Source of the DNA: Candidatus Pacearchaeota archaeon
GTDB lineage: Archaea > Nanoarchaeota > Nanoarchaeia > Pacearchaeales > GW2011-AR1
Direction: 5' to 3'
Assembly (NCBI GenBank): GCA_023228245.1
Contig: JALOBN010000024.1
Coordinates: 1 to 37,816 of the forward strand
Length of the DNA: 37,816 nucleotides
In this document: piece by piece, positions 13,205 through 21,334 of the stretch
Numbering within the stretch: position 1 is the first letter of the stretch
Layout: the number at the start of each line of letters is the position of its first letter
Notes under the pieces: generated by a model
The model's input: only the letters and a program-made list of their open reading frames with translations
Database searches by the model: none
Told to the model about the DNA's origin: nothing
Program-made: the position numbers and the translations under genes

Positions 13205-13421
13205 CTGTAAAACTCAACTGGAAGGCGGGTTCATCCTTCGCCACGAGCGCGGGGCCATTCGCATCTTCCGGCACACATTCTACTGCGGCTGCATTCGATT
13301 GATCGACGGAGACCCGGCCGTGGATGTGCTTGTTCCGGTTCACGCACAAATTGTCCAAGAAGCAATCCGGCAATTTATGCTGGATGAGATAGCGAAGCTG
13401 AAAGAGCTTACGTCAGAGTAG
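13194..13421 (+). CDS. Hypothetical phage protein
   Basis: A 75-aa protein (start at 13194 or the next ATG 13197). It reads DCKTQLEGGFILRHERGAIRIFRHTFYCGCIRLIDG and a helical C-terminus. The upstream extension of the frame runs back over the previous gene and looks artificial. No family is recognised. Confidence 0.5.
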   Translation: MMIDCKTQLEGGFILRHERGAIRIFRHTFYCGCIRLIDGDPAVDVLVPVHAQIVQEAIRQFMLDEIAKLKELTSE

Positions 13422-13463
13422 CGTTGGAACGGTTACGAGTAAAACCATAAATAGGAGTTAGCC

Positions 13464-13796
13464 ATGCGTCTTCTGGTCACGTTTGAGTATTCTACGATTC
13501 TGTTCGGAACCGACTGCGATTACGCTAAGATCATAGGGGCCGTCGAGGGTGCAACAGTTGTGGAAGAGGAAGGGCCATACGACGCCCGGTTCTACAAGGC
13601 TAAAGCCAAACACGACATCACGATCAAGCTATTGGCTGACGGTGACGTTCGCTTGCCGGACGTGGCGAGGCCCGAGTCCGTCGACCGACTGCTGTCGCTA
13701 GCTAAAGAAAAAGACGCGCTGACGACAAAAGTGCGCCTACTTGAGCAGGAGTTAAAAAAGATCAAGGAGGCTGTCACGCCTCCAGCAGCGGCGTAG
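13464..13796 (+). CDS. Hypothetical phage protein with C-terminal coiled coil
   Basis: A 110-aa protein with TAGGAGTTAGCC before the ATG. N-terminal half is beta-rich (MRLLVTFEYSTILFGTDCDYAKIIGAVEGATVVEE), the C-terminal part is a coiled coil (LAKEKDALTTKVRLLEQELKKIKEAV). No family is recognised; it probably self-associates. Confidence 0.6.
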   Translation: MRLLVTFEYSTILFGTDCDYAKIIGAVEGATVVEEEGPYDARFYKAKAKHDITIKLLADGDVRLPDVARPESVDRLLSLAKEKDALTTKVRLLEQELKKIKEAVTPPAAA

Positions 13797-13841
13797 GCGA
13801 ATCTGCTGAAACGATTTTCACAAGCGAAAGGGAAACGTGCG

Positions 13842-14114
13842 ATGCTAACCGGAAAAGTCTGGACGTTGGAACTGGCGTCGAAGGAACTAGCCGAGATTGA
13901 AACCACGTGGAAGGCAACACGCAAGGCGCATCTAAAGCGTCAGCAAGGCCACCGGCTTCTAGGCCACGAAAAGCTAGAAGACGCCACAATTGAGCGTGAC
14001 ATCTTTGCTGCTGCGGAAGCGGATCATAAGGCGCACGTGAAGGCGCTGACGGCCGTGATTACGCTGCTGGGAATCGAGAAGGCCAAGGAAGGTGGTGCCG
14101 ACAAATGCGAATGA
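13842..14114 (+). CDS. Helical small protein
   Basis: A 90-aa helical protein (WTLELASKELAEIETTWKATRKAHLKRQQGHRLLG...AEADHKAHVKALTAVITLLGIEKAKEGG), basic and acidic residues alternating. It overlaps the next gene by 10 bp. Function unknown. Confidence 0.6.
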   Translation: MLTGKVWTLELASKELAEIETTWKATRKAHLKRQQGHRLLGHEKLEDATIERDIFAAAEADHKAHVKALTAVITLLGIEKAKEGGADKCE

Positions 14115-14320
14115 CAATCTACAAAACTGCGAACGGCTGCATTGTCGCAGAGCCGTGCATTGACTTTGGCACAATGAACCAAGAACGAGGACAAAGACAA
14201 CTGATAGAGGTGAAATCGTTCAATTCTATCGACAAGGCAATGTCGCGCGTCCGTAGCGTGCTGACCACATGGCGTGACTCCAAGAGTAATACGGAAGGTG
14301 GTGCCAGCGATGGGAAGTGA
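14105..14320 (+). CDS. Small hypothetical protein
   Basis: A 71-aa protein (MRMTIYKTANGCIVAEPCIDFGTMNQERGQRQLIEVKSFNSIDKAMSRVRSVLTTW). It overlaps the RecE-like gene by 11 bp. The beta-beta-alpha pattern is protein-like. Function unknown; it belongs to the recombination operon by position. Confidence 0.55.
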   Translation: MRMTIYKTANGCIVAEPCIDFGTMNQERGQRQLIEVKSFNSIDKAMSRVRSVLTTWRDSKSNTEGGASDGK

Positions 14321-15338
14321 GCGCTCGCCACTCGACGAAGCGATTCACGATGCCGAGACGGCTGACCCGCTGACCGTCTTCGCTGAGGCTGCGCCAGAGC
14401 ATCCCGTGGCGGCGTGGCCGGATGGCTTGCCTGCCCCTGGCATCTACAACGGCGTGTCGTATGAGGTCTACCGGGCGTGGCCAGCGGTCAACGCGAGCGC
14501 CTTAAAGATACTCGCACACGTCACGCCAAAACACTGCAAGTCGTACATCGACGGCAAGCTAGACACGGATTCGCCTGACCGACTGAAGGGGCGGGCCTTC
14601 CACGCTGCCCTCTTGGAGCCCGATACGTTTACTGAGAGGTTCCCGGTCGGCGGGATATGTGCGGAACCTCTGGCGTCTGGCAAGCGTAAGGGTGAGCCGT
14701 GCGGAAACCAGGGGACACACGTGGAGACTGATACCGGGCTATGGTTTTGCGGCGTCCACGGCAAAGCCCACCCGACGGCGAAAGAACTGCCGGAAATGCT
14801 GACGGCAGACCAGCACGCGGCGATCCTGGACATGCGAAATGGCGTCTTCTCCCATCGGGTTGTGGCTTTATTGCGGAGGTTCGGCGGCTGTGAAGTATCG
14901 GCTGTCTGGGAGCGTGACGGCATTCCGTGCAAGGCGAGATTTGATAAGCTGATTATCGACCAGCCATGCCCAACCACAATTTGTGACCTGAAAAAGATTC
15001 AGCCGATGGCTGGAACTGTCGAGGCGTTAGTGAGGGCGATTCGCAGTTACGGCTACGATCTGGCCGCATGGTGGTATCGTGACGGGCTCGCTCGGCTGCG
15101 GCCAGACAAGAAGCCGCCTCTGTTCGCGTGGATATTCGCTGAGGATTCCGAGCCGTTCGACGTATCACCGAAATGGGCTTCGGCCAAGATGCTGGAAATC
15201 GGCAGAATCAAGGCCGAAAAGGCGTTCGCCATATACAAGTGGTGCGCCGAAAGCTGCCAGTGGCCCGGATACTGTACCGATATCGAGGAGATTGACCCAG
15301 ACGATTACGAACTCAAACGTTATGGGCTAGCACAATAG
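14310..15338 (+). CDS. recE: RecE-like exonuclease (PD-(D/E)XK, exonuclease VIII type)
   Basis: A 342-aa protein. Start ATG 14310 has GGAAGGTGG upstream; a longer frame from 14274 overlaps the previous gene. GIYNGVSYEVYRAWPAVNASALK and DRLKGRAFHAALLEP form the usual N-terminal part of the exonuclease VIII PDDEXK domain. The catalytic core is AVWERDGIPCKARFDKLI, then TTICDLKKIQ (the D-x-K pair). Between them is an insertion with Cys (CAEPLASGKRKGEPCGNQG...FCGVHGK) that looks like a zinc motif. It resects double-stranded ends to 3' single strands for RecT, the next gene. Phage recombination or replication is the likely use. Confidence 0.8.
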   Translation: MGSERSPLDEAIHDAETADPLTVFAEAAPEHPVAAWPDGLPAPGIYNGVSYEVYRAWPAVNASALKILAHVTPKHCKSYIDGKLDTDSPDRLKGRAFHAALLEPDTFTERFPVGGICAEPLASGKRKGEPCGNQGTHVETDTGLWFCGVHGKAHPTAKELPEMLTADQHAAILDMRNGVFSHRVVALLRRFGGCEVSAVWERDGIPCKARFDKLIIDQPCPTTICDLKKIQPMAGTVEALVRAIRSYGYDLAAWWYRDGLARLRPDKKPPLFAWIFAEDSEPFDVSPKWASAKMLEIGRIKAEKAFAIYKWCAESCQWPGYCTDIEEIDPDDYELKRYGLAQ

Positions 15339-15345
15339 GACCAAC

Positions 15346-16188
15346 ATGTCAAACGACTTGATTGTCTCTGACCAGAGAATAGCAATTCCACCTCCGCAGC
15401 ATCAGGGTTTTACGGCGCTGGTCCGCGTGGTCGAACGTCTTCCGCAGTATTTTCCACCGGGAGCGGCGGGAGCACAATTAGCCGCTGGCATCCTATCTGA
15501 GGCGAACAAAAAGAGTCTATCGGAATGCACGTCGGTAAGCGTCGTCAAGACCGCTTTCAATGCTGCGGTTCTCGGCCTGATTCCCGGCGACTTCCTAGGA
15601 ATGTGTCATTTCGTTCCGTTCAAAAAAGAGTGTCAACTGATTGTTGGGTACAAGGGCTGGCTGGAACTTGCCTACGACGGCGACTTTCTGGCGGACATGC
15701 ACTCGGAAGTCGTTCTCAAGGGCGAAGAGTTCACTCGCTGGAACGATGAGAACGGCCCTCATATTCGGCACGCTATGAGCCTTGACCGTGATGGCGATTT
15801 AGCATGGCCCAACGTGGTAGCCTCCTATTGTGTCTGGCATTCCCGCTCCGGCGGCAAGGGGCTCGAAGTCGTCGGGAGAAAGGCTCTCGAAACACTCAAG
15901 AGGCGCGGCAACGTATGGGACAGCAATCCTGTAGCAATGTGCTTGAAGACTCCGATTCTTCGGGCATCAAAGACATGGAAGAGAACGCGACGGATGGCCG
16001 TGGCTTCGGCCTTGGACGACGCCATTGAAAGCAATGCTCCGCAGCCGCCAATGTTTGACGGTCCTGCCGAGCCAATAGCGCTGGCACCGCCACTGTCGGC
16101 ATTTGAGGAAGGTGAGAATCCCGAGCGCCAACCCAGCGAAGACAACGCCGACGAGAGCGATATGGAGTTTTTCTCGAACGCAAAGTGA
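15346..16188 (+). CDS. recT: RecT-type single-strand annealing protein
   Basis: A 280-aa protein, 7 bp after the RecE-like gene. FNAAVLGLIPGDFLGMCHFVPFKKECQLIVGYKGWLELAYDGDFLADMHSEVVLKGEEF is the RecT signature (LGLxPG, H-x-VPFK, Q-x-I-x-GYKG). VASYCVWHSRSGGKGLEVV and WKRTRRMAVASALDDA follow, as in the family. The C-terminus is acidic and low-complexity. RecT anneals single-stranded DNA made by RecE, giving phage homologous recombination. Confidence 0.9.
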   Translation: MSNDLIVSDQRIAIPPPQHQGFTALVRVVERLPQYFPPGAAGAQLAAGILSEANKKSLSECTSVSVVKTAFNAAVLGLIPGDFLGMCHFVPFKKECQLIVGYKGWLELAYDGDFLADMHSEVVLKGEEFTRWNDENGPHIRHAMSLDRDGDLAWPNVVASYCVWHSRSGGKGLEVVGRKALETLKRRGNVWDSNPVAMCLKTPILRASKTWKRTRRMAVASALDDAIESNAPQPPMFDGPAEPIALAPPLSAFEEGENPERQPSEDNADESDMEFFSNAK

Positions 16189-16197
16189 GAACCAACA

Positions 16198-16344
16198 GTG
16201 GCCACACCATCAGTCCGTCGCTTTAACACGCCGCCGCCAAGTCCGTCCAGGCCAACGGTACTGGAGAAGATGAGGTCACGACTATTTGTGCTACGGTCGA
16301 CTGGTCAACGCGACAGCGACGAGTACAAGAGTCTTGAGGGCTAG
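16198..16344 (+). CDS. Small basic protein, GTG start
   Basis: A 48-aa frame from GTG 16198 (MATPSVRRFNTPPPSPSRP... then a basic C-terminus RSRLFVLRSTGQRDSDEY). GAGA lies upstream. Pro/Ser/Arg-rich N-terminus. No family; moderate support. Confidence 0.35.
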   Translation: MATPSVRRFNTPPPSPSRPTVLEKMRSRLFVLRSTGQRDSDEYKSLEG

Positions 16345-16391
16345 GTGAAGGCGATGGACACTGGCTACAAACCGAAACCGGAGGGCGGGGG

Positions 16392-16595
16392 ATGACAGCC
16401 CTAGCCAAATACCTCCGACGATCGCCTACGGCCCGTGTGGCCATGTCGATTCGTCGGCAGTGTTTGGAGTCGCATGTTGGCCTGCTGACGCGACATGGCT
16501 TGCAGGGAGTACTTGAGAGGCGTTTTAAGACTTCCACAGTCAGTAGGGTGCTGACGGAGTTACCAAGAGTTGCCCAGGTGAGGTGTTACCTATGA
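16392..16595 (+). CDS. Small basic hypothetical protein
   Basis: A 67-aa protein with a strong G-rich ribosome site (GGCGGGGG) immediately before ATG 16392. It is Arg-rich and helical (RRSPTARVAMSIRRQCLESHVGLLTRHGLQGVLERRFKTSTVSRVLTEL), suggesting nucleic-acid contact. It overlaps the next gene by 4 bp. Confidence 0.45.
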   Translation: MTALAKYLRRSPTARVAMSIRRQCLESHVGLLTRHGLQGVLERRFKTSTVSRVLTELPRVAQVRCYL

Positions 16596-16744
16596 ATCCC
16601 GTATGTCGAAACTGCGGAACAAGCAAGCACGTCAAGCTGGACGGCATACACGTCTATCGGTGCGACTTGTGTCACTTCCGGTTCACCTGCATACCGGGGA
16701 CGAAGAGGTTCGCGGAGTGGAAGAAACAAGGAAATACCAAGTAA
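16592..16744 (+). CDS. Small zinc-ribbon protein
   Basis: A 50-aa protein (MNPVCRNCGTSKHVKLDGIHVYRCDLCHFRFTCIPGTKRF). Two CxxC pairs, CRNC and CDLC, form a zinc ribbon of the transcription-factor-like type. GAGGTG precedes the ATG. It lies just before the primosome-type gene and overlaps the gene before it, so it belongs to this operon. Confidence 0.55.
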   Translation: MNPVCRNCGTSKHVKLDGIHVYRCDLCHFRFTCIPGTKRFAEWKKQGNTK

Positions 16745-16745
16745 G

Positions 16746-17597
16746 ATGGCCGGCGACTGGGTAAAGTGGTGCATCGGATTGGCAAAAAAGCCAGAGATAA
16801 TCCGCGCAGCCCATGATGCTGGAATGACCCGGCATGAAGTTGCCAGCCGCTTTATGGTATTTTGTGAGTGGGCAGACGAGAACATTCCCGAGGAGAGTAT
16901 TTCTGCTGATGGACCGACTTACGTGAGTTTGTCACCGGACGACGGTGACAACCGCGCGTTTGTGAGTGAACTTTTGGGCTCCGACAAGCTAGCCGATTCC
17001 TTCGCCGCCAACTGGATTAAGTACAGAAATGGCCGCTTAGAATTGCCGAACTTTTCGCGGCACAACGGTGAGACTTCCAAAACCCGCGCACGTAACTCCA
17101 AGAACCAAAAGAAGAAACGTCGTCGGGAGAAGAGTGACGTAGATGGAGACCAATCAAAACCTGTCACCGATTTGTCACCGCCACGTGGTGACATTTTAGT
17201 GACCAGAGGAGAGGAGAGTAGAGATAAGAAGAAAGAAAGAAAGAAAGACGCGGCTGCGCCGCTTTCTATTTCGTCTTTTGATGTTTGGTGGAAAGCCTAC
17301 CCCAAGAAGTCCGGCAAAGAAGCCGCGCGCAAAGCCTACGCCGCCGCACTGAAGCGGCTAGGCATGTCCGGCAACAAACGGGCCGACGCTGAGGCGATGC
17401 TCCTAGAAGCCGTGCGGGCCTACGCCGCGAGTCCCAAGGCCAACTCGGCCTTCTGTTGGAACCCGGCCACATGGCTCAACCAGGGCCACTGGGAAGACGA
17501 TCCGGCCGTCTGGCAGCGCGGAGACGATGCGCCGAAAGAATCGCCGTCGGCCTATCAGCAAAGCACCATACCCCTCGCAACGGAGCTTGATCCATGA
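16746..17597 (+). CDS. Primosome/replication initiation protein
   Basis: A 283-aa protein. N-terminus WVKWCIGLAKKPEIIRAAHDAGMTRHEVASRFMVFCEWADENI resembles phage replisome organizers. A basic linker (SKNQKKKRRREKSD, then KKKERKKDAAAP) leads to a C-terminal domain FDVWWKAYPKKSGKEAARKAYAAALKRLG...FCWNPATWLNQGHWEDDP. This WWxAYPxKxGKxxAxKA...NPATWLNQxxWxDD block is typical of phage DnaA/O-like helicase loaders. It probably recruits the DnaB-like helicase encoded downstream to the phage origin. Confidence 0.75.
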   Translation: MAGDWVKWCIGLAKKPEIIRAAHDAGMTRHEVASRFMVFCEWADENIPEESISADGPTYVSLSPDDGDNRAFVSELLGSDKLADSFAANWIKYRNGRLELPNFSRHNGETSKTRARNSKNQKKKRRREKSDVDGDQSKPVTDLSPPRGDILVTRGEESRDKKKERKKDAAAPLSISSFDVWWKAYPKKSGKEAARKAYAAALKRLGMSGNKRADAEAMLLEAVRAYAASPKANSAFCWNPATWLNQGHWEDDPAVWQRGDDAPKESPSAYQQSTIPLATELDP

Positions 17598-17830
17598 CAC
17601 GCGCGGACTGGGACTTGATTCTGAAGCAGCGACGGGAGGTTGACGCCTTCCGCGTGCAACAACAGCAACGCGACTGGCGAATCTACGACCCATTGTTGTC
17701 GGCCTGGGTCCACTCAGATGGCCGCGTTGTGTCGGCACACAAAAGTGTTCGCGTTTTTCAGCCGTTTCTCGACGCGAGCAAGCCACAAACCGATCTGACG
17801 CGGTTGACCTATCGGGAGGTCGTAGCGTGA
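17594..17830 (+). CDS. Small phage protein between primosome and methyltransferase
   Basis: A 78-aa protein, overlapping its left neighbour by 4 bp and sharing one base with the next start. It reads MTRADWDLILKQRREVDAFRVQQQQRDWRIYDPLLSAWVHSDGRVVSAHKSVRVFQPFL. Helical then beta. No family is recognised; the coupling is strong support. Confidence 0.6.
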   Translation: MTRADWDLILKQRREVDAFRVQQQQRDWRIYDPLLSAWVHSDGRVVSAHKSVRVFQPFLDASKPQTDLTRLTYREVVA

Positions 17831-18666
17831 TGCAACCAACGTGGCAAACCGACGACGGGAGCGTGCAATTGTACCTCGGGGATTGCCTCGATGTGCTGAA
17901 GGAGTTGGAAGCTGGGAGCGTGGATTGCATTATCACCGATCCGCCCTACGGTCACAACAACAACAACGGCGACTTGATTCATCGCAGGGAGGCCGCCCTG
18001 GGTCGCCCTCCCTGCGATTCTGATTTATCTCTGGCTCGCCCAATAGCCAACGATGGCGCGGAAGCAAACGAGTTCTTTCGGTTGGCGTTGCCAGAGTGGT
18101 ATCGACTTCTCAAGCCTGGCTGCTGCTGCTGCTGCTGCTGCGGCGGCGGCGGCCCCGACCCGCAGTTTGCCCGGTGGTCGTTGTGGATGGACGAGGTGTT
18201 CTCGTTCAAGCAAATGGTGGTGTGGGATAAGGGGCCGATGGGCATGGGCTGGCACTACCGGCGGTCCTACGAAACGGTTCTTGTCGGTGAGAAACCCGGC
18301 GCGGCTTGCCATTGGTGCAGTGGGACGAACGACATCGAAAACATTATCAGGCCGGGACAATACGGCATCCGTAAGATAATCCCATCGGCGGACGATCACC
18401 CGACTCCGAAGCCGGTAGCCCTCGCCGCCCACTTCGTTCGATTGCACACCACGGAAGGCGATACGATCCTGGATAGCTTTTGTGGTCACGGATGGGTAGG
18501 CGTTGCTGCAATACGGGCCGGACGCCGTTTCATCGGCATTGAGATTTCCGAAGAGTACTTCTTGATAGCAAAGAAGAGAATACAGGACGAGCTAGACCGA
18601 TTTCCGCTTTTTGAGCACGGAGCGAAGCTCAATGCTTCCGAACCCACGCTGTTCCCAGGTGTGTAA
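17830..18666 (+). CDS. DNA methyltransferase (DPPY, N4/N6 type)
   Basis: A 278-aa protein (ATG 17830; GTG 17827 is an alternative). The catalytic motif IV DPPYG is at about residue 39, and the SAM motif is at the C-terminal end (LDSFCGHGWVGVAAIRAGRRFIGIEIS), so it is a beta-class enzyme (motif IV before motif I). The site HPTPKPVAL precedes it. An unusual Cys7-Gly4 run (TGC x7, GGC x4) at about residues 98-108 lies where this phage family often carries a short Cys/Gly run. Probably protects phage DNA against host restriction or marks it for replication. Confidence 0.8.
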   Translation: MQPTWQTDDGSVQLYLGDCLDVLKELEAGSVDCIITDPPYGHNNNNGDLIHRREAALGRPPCDSDLSLARPIANDGAEANEFFRLALPEWYRLLKPGCCCCCCCGGGGPDPQFARWSLWMDEVFSFKQMVVWDKGPMGMGWHYRRSYETVLVGEKPGAACHWCSGTNDIENIIRPGQYGIRKIIPSADDHPTPKPVALAAHFVRLHTTEGDTILDSFCGHGWVGVAAIRAGRRFIGIEISEEYFLIAKKRIQDELDRFPLFEHGAKLNASEPTLFPGV

Positions 18667-18669
18667 CCG

Positions 18670-20148
18670 ATGACAACTCGCCGCCACGGAAGACCCACAG
18701 ACGCAACGGAACCTTACGATATGAACTCTGAAATTCTCGACCGTCTGCCACCGCACGATCTGAGCGCCGAAAAGGGCGTGCTCGGAAGCGTGATGCTCGA
18801 CCCATCGCGTCTCGGCCGAGTATCTGACATCGTGTCGGCCGCCGACTTTTACGCCGCGGCAAACGCTACGCTGTTTCAAACGCTACTCGACCTAGACGCG
18901 GCTCGTCTTCCGATTGACGGTACGATTCTGCTGAGCCGTCTGCGGGCCGATAACAACGTCGACTTGGTCGGCGGCGCGGCCTACCTCGCCGAAGTGATCC
19001 ACGCCGTGCCCTACGCTGAAAACGCCGAGTACCACGCGAGGATCGTCAAAGACACGTCGCTGTTGCGCGGCATAATCCAGGCTAGCACCGAAAGCCTGCG
19101 CGAGGCATACGAGCTTTCCGAATCGCCGCGCGATGTTCTTGGGCGTGCTGAACAGCGGTTGCAGGCGCTCGATAAGCGGCGAGGATCGGAGCTTGCGACG
19201 GCCTCGCAGTTAGCTACGGAGGTCGGCGACCATATTGATGCCGTTGCCGAGCGTGGAAAGCATCTTGGCCTTTCAATTGGGTTGCATGAGTTTGACGAGA
19301 TTGTCGGAGGACTGTTTGGCGGGGAACTGATAATCTTGGCGGCGCGCCCAAGCGTAGGAAAGTCGGCGATGGCATCGCAGATCGCAGACCACGTCGCAAG
19401 CAGCGGTCACTTGGTCTATTTTGCCAGCCTGGAAATGTCGGGACGCGAGTTGGCAATGCGAAGCATCTGCGCGATCGCACAGGTTGACAGTCGGCGCATC
19501 AGGACCAACCGGATGGACGCCGACGACCGCAGTCGTCTTGCTGACGGAATGGCCGACTTCGCTGGTCGCAAGTTGCTGGTCGATTCTCGGCCAGACCTGA
19601 CGGTCGAATCGTTTGGCCGCACTGTTCGCCGTCTGGCGGGCGACGGGTTGGCTATCGCCGTTGTGGACTATCTTGGCCTACTCACGCCGAGCGATGCAAA
19701 GGTTAAGCGCTACGAGCAGGTATCGCATGAAACGCGAATGCTAAAGCTCTTGGCGCGCGAGGTGCAAATACCTCTCGTTGTACTCTGCCAATTGAATCGC
19801 CAGCCGGCCGAAGAGAAGGGGCATCCCCAGTTGCATCACCTACGCGAGAGTGGGAGCATCGAACAGGACGCGGATGTAGTGCTGTTCCTCCATCGGCCCG
19901 AGGAAGGCGTGATGGTTCCAAATAAAGATAAGGCGAATGGATCGCCGAAGTTTGTCCGCGCCGACTGGCCGGCGGAATTGATCGTCGCCAAAAATCGCAG
20001 CGGCCCGACGTGTCGAATCTCGCTCGACTGGGAACCAAAATACACGCGATTTGCGTGTTGGAACTCGCCGCGCGAACATGCCAAAGACGCGCCGGGATTC
20101 GAGCCGGCGTTTTCGGATTTCGGTGGACAAACGGAAATGGGGTTCTGA
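18670..20148 (+). CDS. dnaB: Replicative DNA helicase, DnaB-like
   Basis: A 492-aa protein. N-terminal domain LPPHDLSAEKGVLGSVMLDPSRL and HARIVKDTSLLRGIIQAS are DnaB-typical. The RecA-like C-terminal half has Walker A (ARPSVGKSAMA, residues about 225-234), then YFASLEMSGREL, Walker B region AIAVVDYLGLL, LLAREVQIPLVVLCQLNRQPA and a DVVLFLHR strand. Unwinds DNA at the phage fork. ATG 18670 gives the full length; ATG 18721 (18 residues later) is an alternative. Start of the helicase follows the methyltransferase by 3 bp. Confidence 0.92.
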   Translation: MTTRRHGRPTDATEPYDMNSEILDRLPPHDLSAEKGVLGSVMLDPSRLGRVSDIVSAADFYAAANATLFQTLLDLDAARLPIDGTILLSRLRADNNVDLVGGAAYLAEVIHAVPYAENAEYHARIVKDTSLLRGIIQASTESLREAYELSESPRDVLGRAEQRLQALDKRRGSELATASQLATEVGDHIDAVAERGKHLGLSIGLHEFDEIVGGLFGGELIILAARPSVGKSAMASQIADHVASSGHLVYFASLEMSGRELAMRSICAIAQVDSRRIRTNRMDADDRSRLADGMADFAGRKLLVDSRPDLTVESFGRTVRRLAGDGLAIAVVDYLGLLTPSDAKVKRYEQVSHETRMLKLLAREVQIPLVVLCQLNRQPAEEKGHPQLHHLRESGSIEQDADVVLFLHRPEEGVMVPNKDKANGSPKFVRADWPAELIVAKNRSGPTCRISLDWEPKYTRFACWNSPREHAKDAPGFEPAFSDFGGQTEMGF

Positions 20149-20150
20149 GT

Positions 20151-20363
20151 ATGACCTGTTCATCCTGCAACAAACCGAAGCGATTCAAGTCTGGCGTGCG
20201 CATCGGCCAGCAATGGAGGCATAAGCAGCGTGGTTCGCTCGTTGAGATAGTCCGTCTGAACTGTGGGTGGCAGGTGTGTTGGGCGAATCTGGCAAGCGCG
20301 ACGTGCGACCGACACTGGCAGAGAGTGAACAGATTCCTCGACAGCTACACGAGGGTGAAATGA
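20151..20363 (+). CDS. Small Cys-rich basic protein
   Basis: A 70-aa protein from ATG 20151, right after the helicase. It begins with MTCSSCNKPKRFKSG (CxxC) and ends NCGWQVCWANLASATCDRHWQRVNRFLDSYTRVK. Cys-rich, may bind metal. It overlaps the next gene by 4 bp. The open frame upstream runs through the helicase and is not part of it. Confidence 0.55.
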   Translation: MTCSSCNKPKRFKSGVRIGQQWRHKQRGSLVEIVRLNCGWQVCWANLASATCDRHWQRVNRFLDSYTRVK

Positions 20364-20575
20364 ACAATTGTCCATCCTGCAAGAAGCCCTGGCCCCACCA
20401 CGATGGCTGCGAAACTCTTTGCCGCAAGCTGGAGAAGCTACGGGCGTGGGCCAGGGAGCGGAGAGCCATTGAACGGCTTATCGAGGTAGAGCAAAAGCGT
20501 AATTGGAACAAGGCAGCGAGTGAGCGATTCTTTGCTGAGTATGACGCGGAAACTAGAAAGATCCTAGGGGAATAA
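20360..20575 (+). CDS. Small zinc-binding-type helical protein
   Basis: A 71-aa protein. MNNCPSCKKPWPHHDGCETLCRKLEK has a CxxC with further Cys/His, followed by a helical, charged C-terminus. ATGA overlap with its neighbour. Its end (AETRKILGE) resembles the ends of the next two proteins (TTRILGE, TKRIMVE), hinting at a shared tail. Confidence 0.55.
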   Translation: MNNCPSCKKPWPHHDGCETLCRKLEKLRAWARERRAIERLIEVEQKRNWNKAASERFFAEYDAETRKILGE

Positions 20576-20577
20576 TT

Positions 20578-20952
20578 ATGCAAGTTGGAGAGATGGTTAC
20601 ATGGACCAGTCAGTCGCAGGGCTGTACCAAGACGAAGCGCGGAGAAGTCGTTGCCATCGTTCCTGCCGGAGAATCCCCAAACAGACCTCCGTACATCGGA
20701 TACAAGCCTCTGGTGAATCCAGGCATGGCCCGCAACCATGAATCGTATATAGTCGTTTGTAAGGGAAAGACCTACTGGCCGCGCGTGTCTGTTTTGGAAC
20801 CGGTCGGGCGCAGTGAAGTAACCGACCTGCGCGACAAGCTAGAGCGTGCGCGCCGGCTGTTGTCGCTGTTGGTTATTGACTCGCCCGAAGACCTTGCGGA
20901 CTTAGAGATCGTAATGAAAGACGCGGACACCACACGGATACTGGGAGAATAA
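20578..20952 (+). CDS. Conserved phage protein, paralogue 1
   Basis: A 124-aa protein. VGEMVTWTSQSQGCTKTKRGEVVAIVPAG, then PLVNPGMARNHESYIVVCKGKTYWPRVSVL, then a helical C-terminus. This WTSQSxG...K-T-x-x-G-x-VVAIV...HESYxVxxxGKxYWPR pattern belongs to a widespread phage family of unknown function. The next gene is a close paralogue, so this is a tandem duplication. Confidence 0.75.
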   Translation: MQVGEMVTWTSQSQGCTKTKRGEVVAIVPAGESPNRPPYIGYKPLVNPGMARNHESYIVVCKGKTYWPRVSVLEPVGRSEVTDLRDKLERARRLLSLLVIDSPEDLADLEIVMKDADTTRILGE

Positions 20953-20954
20953 CA

Positions 20955-21332
20955 ATGAAAGTCGGCGATGCTGTTGAGTGGACAAGTCAGAGCGGAGGAT
21001 ACCAAACAACAAAGCGTGGCGTGGTGGTGGCAATTGTCCATCCTGGCGTTGACCCAAACAACATCGTCAGCAATAAGTTCGCGCCGTTGGTGAATCCAGG
21101 GATGAGCAGAAGACACGAATCGTATCTCGTTGTCGTTGACGGAAAGACCTACTGGCCGCGAGTGTCAAACCTACGACGCAATAAGGTGAAGAACGAGATT
21201 GTGGTGCTACGACACAAGCTGTCGCTGGCGCGTCGCCTGCTGTCTGTGTGCGTGTTCGATGCGCCGGAAGACGTCGCCGACCTGGCTGTTGTTATGGAAG
21301 ACGCGAAAACTAAACGGATCATGGTGGAGTGA
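20955..21332 (+). CDS. Conserved phage protein, paralogue 2
   Basis: A 125-aa protein that follows paralogue 1 by 2 bp. It shares WTSQSGGYQTTKRGVVVAIVHPG, LVNPGMSRRHESYLVVVDGKTYWPRVSNL, KLSLARRLLS and the final DAKTKRI. Alignment by eye shows well over half of positions alike. Duplication followed by change. Confidence 0.75.
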   Translation: MKVGDAVEWTSQSGGYQTTKRGVVVAIVHPGVDPNNIVSNKFAPLVNPGMSRRHESYLVVVDGKTYWPRVSNLRRNKVKNEIVVLRHKLSLARRLLSVCVFDAPEDVADLAVVMEDAKTKRIMVE

Positions 21333-21334
21333 CG

